Positions 32,183 to 36,174 of a stretch of 36,174 bases of DNA are shown in pieces. How positions within the stretch are numbered: position 1 is the first letter of the stretch; each line of letters begins with the position of its first letter. The DNA is from Nitrospira sp. (GTDB lineage: Bacteria; Nitrospirota; Nitrospiria; Nitrospirales; Nitrospiraceae). The notes below the pieces were generated by a model, which worked only from the letters and a program-made list of their open reading frames with translations, had not been told where the DNA came from and did not search any database. Made by a program: the position numbers and the translations under genes. The stretch lies in contig JAHFEW010000044.1 of assembly GCA_023248215.1 (NCBI GenBank), positions 1 to 36,174 of the forward strand, in the 5' to 3' direction.

Positions 32183-33898
32183 ATGAGTACTGTCACACCA
32201 GAAAGCGAGCCCAAACTCGATCGCGACGCCCTAGCGGCGATGTACGAGGAAACCTTCCGCAATTTTGAGGAAGGGACCATCACCGAGGGTATGGTCGTGG
32301 CCATCGGTAAGGACAAAGTGGTGGTCGATATCGGCTACAAGTCCGAAGGCATGATTCCAGGCGACCAATTTTCACACGATGAATTGGCGCAATTGAAGGT
32401 AGGGGATCGCCTGCAGGTGTATCTCGAAGAGTGTGAAGACGCTGACGGCAATCTGGTGCTCTCCAAAGAAAAAGCCGACAAGATGAAAATCTGGGAGGAA
32501 CTGGAGAAGCTGCACAAAGAAGAAAAGAGCATTGAGGGTAAGATCATTTCCCGTATCAAGGGCGGCATGATGGTCGATATCGGCGTCAAGGCCTTTCTGC
32601 CTGGCTCGCAGATCGATCTGCATCCTGTCCGCGATCTCGATGGGCTGGTGGGCAAGACCTTCCCCCTCAAGATCATCAAGATCAACCATCGTCGGGGCAA
32701 CGTCGTCGTCTCGCGCCGGGTGCTGTTGGAAGAAACGCGCGACCGCCGCCGCCAAACCACACTGGCCACTTTGAAGGAAGGCCAGTTGATCCAAGGCATG
32801 GTGAAAAACATCACCGACTACGGAGCTTTTATCGACCTCGGCGGCATTGACGGGTTGCTGCATATCACCGACATGTCGTGGGGCCGTGTGGGGCATCCGT
32901 CCGAATTGTTCCAAGTCAGCGACAAGGTAGAAGTGACGGTGCTGAAGTACGATCGGGAGACCGGACGCATTTCTCTCGGGCTCAAGCAGAAGTCGGCGGA
33001 TCCTTGGACCGGAGTGGCCGCGAAGTATCCGGTTGGCACACGCGTGCGTGGGCGAGTCGTGAGTTTGACGGATTACGGCGCGTTCGTCGAATTGGAGCCT
33101 GGCGTGGAAGGACTGGTGCACGTATCTGAGATGTCTTGGACCCACGAAGTCCGGCATCCCTCGCGCGTGGTGTCCGTGGGCGATCAAGTCGAAGCAGCTG
33201 TGTTGAACATCGATCCGGGAAGCCGAAAAATTTCCTTGGGGATGAAGCAGACTGCGCCTAACCCCTGGGACATGATCGAGGCTAAGTACCCAGCTGGGAC
33301 GCGCATTGAAGGAAAGGTGAAGAGCCTGACCGATTTCGGTGCGTTCGTCGGTTTAGAGGAAGGCATCGACGGATTGATCCATATTTCCGATATGTCCTGG
33401 ACGAAGCACATCAAGCATCCGTCAGAACTCTTCAAGAAGGGCCAGAAGGTCGATGCGGTGGTCATCCGCATCGACAAGGAGAAGGAGCGGCTCTCGCTGG
33501 GTTACAAGCAATTGTCGCGCGATCCATGGGAAGACCAGATTCCAAACCGTTATCGGGTTGGGGATAGCATTACCGGCAAGGTCAGCAAGATCGCCGATTT
33601 CGGGCTGTTCATCGAATTGGACGGCGATGTCGAAGGCTTGATCCATATCAGCGAAGTCGGTCTCGATCCGAATGTTCGTATGGAGGAGAAGTTCAAGCCG
33701 CAGGACGAAGTGACCGCGAAGATCATCAAGGTCGATCGGGAAGAGCGGAAGATCGCGCTCAGCTTGCGCGATCAGCAGTTGGATACCGATCGGCGACAGG
33801 TGGATGAATTTCACGCTTCTCAGGGTGGGCTGGACCAGAGCCTGGGACGGGCAGCGAAGCAAAGCCGGAAACGGAACCAAAACGACTCCGAAGCTTAG
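32183..33898 (+). CDS. rpsA: 30S ribosomal protein S1 (six S1 domains)
   Basis: mRNA-binding protein of the small subunit, needed to start translation on structured or weak-SD messages. The 571-aa protein has six S1 (OB-fold) repeats, roughly at 30-100, 115-180, 200-270, 285-355, 372-442 and 459-530. Domains 3-6 share the pattern DYGAF(I/V)-x-L, GL(L/I/V)H(I/V)S/T(D/E)MSW and (R)(I/K)SLG(L/M)KQ. ATG 32183 has GAGGA 7 nt upstream and gives a typical N-terminus. The frame is open to 32129 but that extension runs across the ribosome-binding site. Length is close to E. coli S1 (557 aa). It sits in the cmk-plsC-rpsA-sppA-IHF order. Confidence 0.97.
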   Translation: MSTVTPESEPKLDRDALAAMYEETFRNFEEGTITEGMVVAIGKDKVVVDIGYKSEGMIPGDQFSHDELAQLKVGDRLQVYLEECEDADGNLVLSKEKADKMKIWEELEKLHKEEKSIEGKIISRIKGGMMVDIGVKAFLPGSQIDLHPVRDLDGLVGKTFPLKIIKINHRRGNVVVSRRVLLEETRDRRRQTTLATLKEGQLIQGMVKNITDYGAFIDLGGIDGLLHITDMSWGRVGHPSELFQVSDKVEVTVLKYDRETGRISLGLKQKSADPWTGVAAKYPVGTRVRGRVVSLTDYGAFVELEPGVEGLVHVSEMSWTHEVRHPSRVVSVGDQVEAAVLNIDPGSRKISLGMKQTAPNPWDMIEAKYPAGTRIEGKVKSLTDFGAFVGLEEGIDGLIHISDMSWTKHIKHPSELFKKGQKVDAVVIRIDKEKERLSLGYKQLSRDPWEDQIPNRYRVGDSITGKVSKIADFGLFIELDGDVEGLIHISEVGLDPNVRMEEKFKPQDEVTAKIIKVDREERKIALSLRDQQLDTDRRQVDEFHASQGGLDQSLGRAAKQSRKRNQNDSEA

Positions 33899-33913
33899 GT
33901 CCCTGGAGATTCA

Positions 33914-34813
33914 ATGGGTCCACAAGCAGAGACTGCCGGCATGCCGAAGCGGAGCATACTGCGCCGGATATTCTGGGTCATCGTGATCGCGGGAGGAGCC
34001 CTGCTTCTGTTGAACGCGCTCCTCCCCGACCTCGATCTCTCGGGCCAGGAACGTGTCGCGCTCATTCGTGTCGAGGGGGTGATCCTCGATGCACAAACGA
34101 CGATCGGTGAGTTGAAGCAATACAGCGAAAACCCGCTGGTCAAGGCGATTGTCTTGCGTATCGACAGCCCTGGCGGCGGCGTCGTCCCGTCCCAGGAGAT
34201 TCATGACGCCGTAAAGCGAGTGAAGAACAAGAGCAATAAGGCAGTGATCGCATCCATGGGGACGGTGGCGGCGTCCGGAGGATACTACATCGCCGCTGCC
34301 ACGGACCGCATTATCGCCAATCCTGGCACGCTGACTGGCAGTATCGGCGTGATCATGGAAATGGCGAACTTCGAAGGGCTGTTGAAAAAGATCGGTGTCG
34401 AAGGCGTGGTGATCAAAAGCGGGCGATTCAAAGACGTCGGCTCACCGTTGCGAAAAATGAGCGACGAGGAACGCAAGCTGTTGCAGTCGGTCATGGACGA
34501 TGTGCATCATCAATTCATTCAGGCGGTGGCCGACGGCCGGTCGTTGGAGCTGTCCGATGTGGAACCGTTAGCGGACGGGCGTATTTTCACCGGGCGTCAG
34601 GCCAAAGAGGCGCGGTTGGTCGACGAATTGGGCGACCTTGATGATGCCATCCACATCGCGGCAGATATCGCTGGCATGGAAGGCGAGCCGAAGGTCGTGG
34701 AGCCGCGCAAGCGGTTTTCATTTCGGGATATCATCGAGTCACGTTGGTCGTCGGTATTTCCGAAGCTGGAGTTAGAGACCGGCGTCAAACTGAAATACTT
34801 GATGGCGTTTTGA
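33914..34813 (+). CDS. sppA: Signal peptide peptidase SppA, short form
   Basis: Membrane-anchored serine protease that degrades cleaved signal peptides. The 299-aa protein has one N-terminal membrane segment (about 19-36) and a single protease domain (48-250), as in the Bacillus form and unlike the double-domain E. coli enzyme. Motifs are RIDSPGGGV (82-90) and GTVAASGGYYIA (116-127) with the probable nucleophile Ser121. The probable general base is Lys173 in GRFKDVGS. The 52-residue spacing of the Ser-Lys dyad equals that of Bacillus SppA. ATG 33914 has GGAGA upstream; ATG 33941 is possible. It lies 15 nt after rpsA. Confidence 0.95.
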   Translation: MGPQAETAGMPKRSILRRIFWVIVIAGGALLLLNALLPDLDLSGQERVALIRVEGVILDAQTTIGELKQYSENPLVKAIVLRIDSPGGGVVPSQEIHDAVKRVKNKSNKAVIASMGTVAASGGYYIAAATDRIIANPGTLTGSIGVIMEMANFEGLLKKIGVEGVVIKSGRFKDVGSPLRKMSDEERKLLQSVMDDVHHQFIQAVADGRSLELSDVEPLADGRIFTGRQAKEARLVDELGDLDDAIHIAADIAGMEGEPKVVEPRKRFSFRDIIESRWSSVFPKLELETGVKLKYLMAF

Positions 34814-34886
34814 GCGGCGAGACCGCCATCGGCATTCAGGCGCAGTACACAGCGGTGCGTAAGCCCCACCCACGAGGAGAGGGACG

Positions 34887-35165
34887 ATGACTAAAGCGCA
34901 GATTATCGAGCGGGTATCGGAGCAGGTCACGACGTTGACGAAGCGGCAAGCCGAGATCGTCGTGAACACAATCTTCGACTGTATTCGTGATTCACTTCGA
35001 AACGGCAACAAGACGGAAATCAGAGGGTTCGGCAGCTTTCGTCTCCGCGCCAGACGGATGAAGGAAGGTCGCAATCCCAAGACTGGGGCGACCGTTGCCG
35101 TGCCGGCCAAGCGCGTGCCATTCTTCAAGGCGGGCAAAGAACTGAAGGAATTACTCAATAAGTAA
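34887..35165 (+). CDS. HU/IHF-family DNA-binding protein (IHF-beta-like)
   Basis: Nucleoid protein of 92 aa with the HU/IHF fold: N-terminal dimerisation helices (MTKAQIIERVSEQVTTLTKRQ), EIRGFGSFRLR, beta arm GRNPKTG and FFKAGKELKELLNK at the C-terminus. EIRGFGSF and the location downstream of cmk-rpsA match the IHF beta gene of proteobacteria. IHF versus HU cannot be settled without comparison. A strong ribosome-binding site (GAGGAGAGGG) precedes the ATG. It lies 73 nt after sppA and 13 nt before the PCP_red-repeat gene. Confidence 0.93.
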   Translation: MTKAQIIERVSEQVTTLTKRQAEIVVNTIFDCIRDSLRNGNKTEIRGFGSFRLRARRMKEGRNPKTGATVAVPAKRVPFFKAGKELKELLNK

Positions 35166-35178
35166 CAGGGGTGATACC

Positions 35179-36174
35179 GTGGCAGAGTCACCAAACATAA
35201 CAGTCCAAGAGGTTCGGTGGAGTGACGGCGCGCTCAAACGTATGGAACGCGCGCCTCTGTTCTTGCGGGGGATGGTCCGCCGCCTGGCCGAGAAAAAAGC
35301 GCGTGAATTGGGCTACCGCGAAATCACCGAAGAGATCCTCGACCAGTTCAAAAGCCAGATGATGGGGACCATGGGCGGCGAAGGCGGCATGGCCGAGGCT
35401 GCCGATCAGATGGCGAAGGGACAATTGCCTTGGACTGCTGCTGCGAAGGAACGTCTGGCCGCCGTGCCGGAGTTCATGCGGGGGATGATCAAACAAATTG
35501 CCGATGAAATCGCCCGCAAAGGCGGCCACATGGAAGTCAACGTCGACCTCTTCGAGAAGGTCGAAGGCTTAGGGGATATCCGCGAACGAGAGTTGCCGCC
35601 GTTGGAATGGACCGAAGGCGCGCTGGCGCTGCTGCAGCAGAAGATCAAGGAGTCTCCGCCGATTGCCATGGATTTTGTGAGCGATATGATCCGGCACGAT
35701 ACCGAGGAACTGGCGCGGGAGAAGGGACTCACGCGGATTGACGAGCAGACCGCGGTGCAACTGTGGGAAGCGCCGCAGGAGCGCGTGGCGTGGAGTGACG
35801 AAGCCTGGAAGCGCTTGCAAACCTCACCCGATTTCGTACGCAGCGGCATTCGCAAGGCGGCCGAGCGGAGGGCTCGCAAGCTGGGCCTGAAAGAAGTCGA
35901 TTCCGACCACCTCACGACGTTCCGCAATCAGGCCATGATGAAGGCGGTGAAGCGTATTCGGTCGTTTGGCTATAATGAACTCACATTCGACGCATTTGAC
36001 ACGGCTCTGCAGAAAACCAAGCGCCTTCAAGGCAACGACCAGGCGGAAAAGAGACTGCAGGAGATTCGCTCACACTTCAGCGATCCCGATACCAAAAAGC
36101 CAGACGGCGGCACCCTCGGTGCCGACCTAATGGGGCGGTTCCGGAGGTTTCTCAAAGGGGAAGGATCGCTCTAG
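35179..36174 (+). CDS. Protein with four PCP_red-like repeats, function unknown
   Basis: A 331-aa protein, complete to its TAG at the last base of the window. It consists mainly of four related segments (about 12-58, 83-130, 142-197, 203-250). Each begins (V/L)-x-W-(S/T)-x-x-A, has a central P-x-(F)-(V/M)-R segment in repeats 1, 2 and 4, and ends in G-x-x-x-(I/V). This matches the PCP_red domain otherwise found at the C-terminus of BchB/ChlB; repeat 3 carries an insertion. A fifth partial copy may lie at 254-280. No cysteine, signal peptide or membrane segment is seen. The start is GTG 35179 with AGGGGTGAT upstream. It is paralogous to the protein at 20231 but lacks its zinc ribbon. Proximity to IHF/HU is suggestive only. 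Confidence 0.8.
   Translation: MAESPNITVQEVRWSDGALKRMERAPLFLRGMVRRLAEKKARELGYREITEEILDQFKSQMMGTMGGEGGMAEAADQMAKGQLPWTAAAKERLAAVPEFMRGMIKQIADEIARKGGHMEVNVDLFEKVEGLGDIRERELPPLEWTEGALALLQQKIKESPPIAMDFVSDMIRHDTEELAREKGLTRIDEQTAVQLWEAPQERVAWSDEAWKRLQTSPDFVRSGIRKAAERRARKLGLKEVDSDHLTTFRNQAMMKAVKRIRSFGYNELTFDAFDTALQKTKRLQGNDQAEKRLQEIRSHFSDPDTKKPDGGTLGADLMGRFRRFLKGEGSL

Overview
The window reads as a stretch of bacterial chromosome, GC-rich by eye and densely coded, with almost only housekeeping and biosynthetic genes. The best guess at the source is Nitrospira or a close relative (phylum Nitrospirota). This is inferred from the mix of genes: archaeal-type PheRS, a TusA-fused sulfite reductase, PCP_red-domain proteins and a palindromic intergenic element. 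No rRNA or taxon-defining marker is present. I see no prophage, insertion sequence, CRISPR array or plasmid backbone.

Layout. (1) 1-6658: initiator tRNA-fMet on the minus strand, then a plus-strand group fmt, rsmB, rpe, pheS, pheT that ends in a long hairpin. (2) 6682-9957, minus strand: tRNA-Val(GAC), thrS, infC, rpmI, rplT, running towards pheT. PheS and PheT are of the archaeal/eukaryotic type rather than the bacterial type. The infC start had to be restored: it begins with the rare codon ATC just after the thrS stop. (3) 10045-11416: an HU gene and a Fis-like regulator on the minus strand, divergent from an Rrf2 regulator, with a good sigma70-like promoter on each side of the divergent region. 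(4) 11417-19123: a sulfate-assimilation operon: cluster-less Rrf2 regulator, siroheme sulfite reductase with a C-terminal TusA domain, APS reductase (cysH), a TrpD2/YbiB-like protein, cysD, and cysN fused to a degenerate APS-kinase-like domain. It ends in a 126-bp imperfect palindrome. (5) 19278-21840: Mrp-type Fe-S carrier ATPase, a zinc-ribbon protein with two PCP_red domains, and a histidine-rich membrane protein. (6) 22061-25084: yebC, ruvA, a secreted cysteine-rich repeat protein, ruvB. (7) 25224-36174: one long co-directional run pheA, hisC, aroF, tyrA, aroA, cmk, plsC, rpsA, sppA, an IHF/HU gene and a protein with four PCP_red-like repeats.

How the genes work together. Regions 1-2 gather translation initiation and tRNA charging (fMet tRNA, Fmt, IF3, L35, L20, ThrRS, PheRS). 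Region 4 would take sulfate to APS (CysD/CysN), APS to sulfite (CysH) and sulfite to sulfide (Sir); the Rrf2 protein is the obvious candidate regulator. Region 7 supplies DAHP synthase, EPSP synthase and the Phe/Tyr branch, then runs into cmk-rpsA and a nucleoid protein, much like the E. coli aroA-cmk-rpsA-ihfB order.

The most interesting material is the sulfite reductase with two complete four-cysteine sets, the TrpD2-like protein in the sulfur operon, the degenerate kinase domain on CysN, the two PCP_red proteins of unknown function (one beside Mrp), the cysteine-rich protein between ruvA and ruvB, and the archaeal-type pheST lying tail-to-tail with the thrS-rplT operon.
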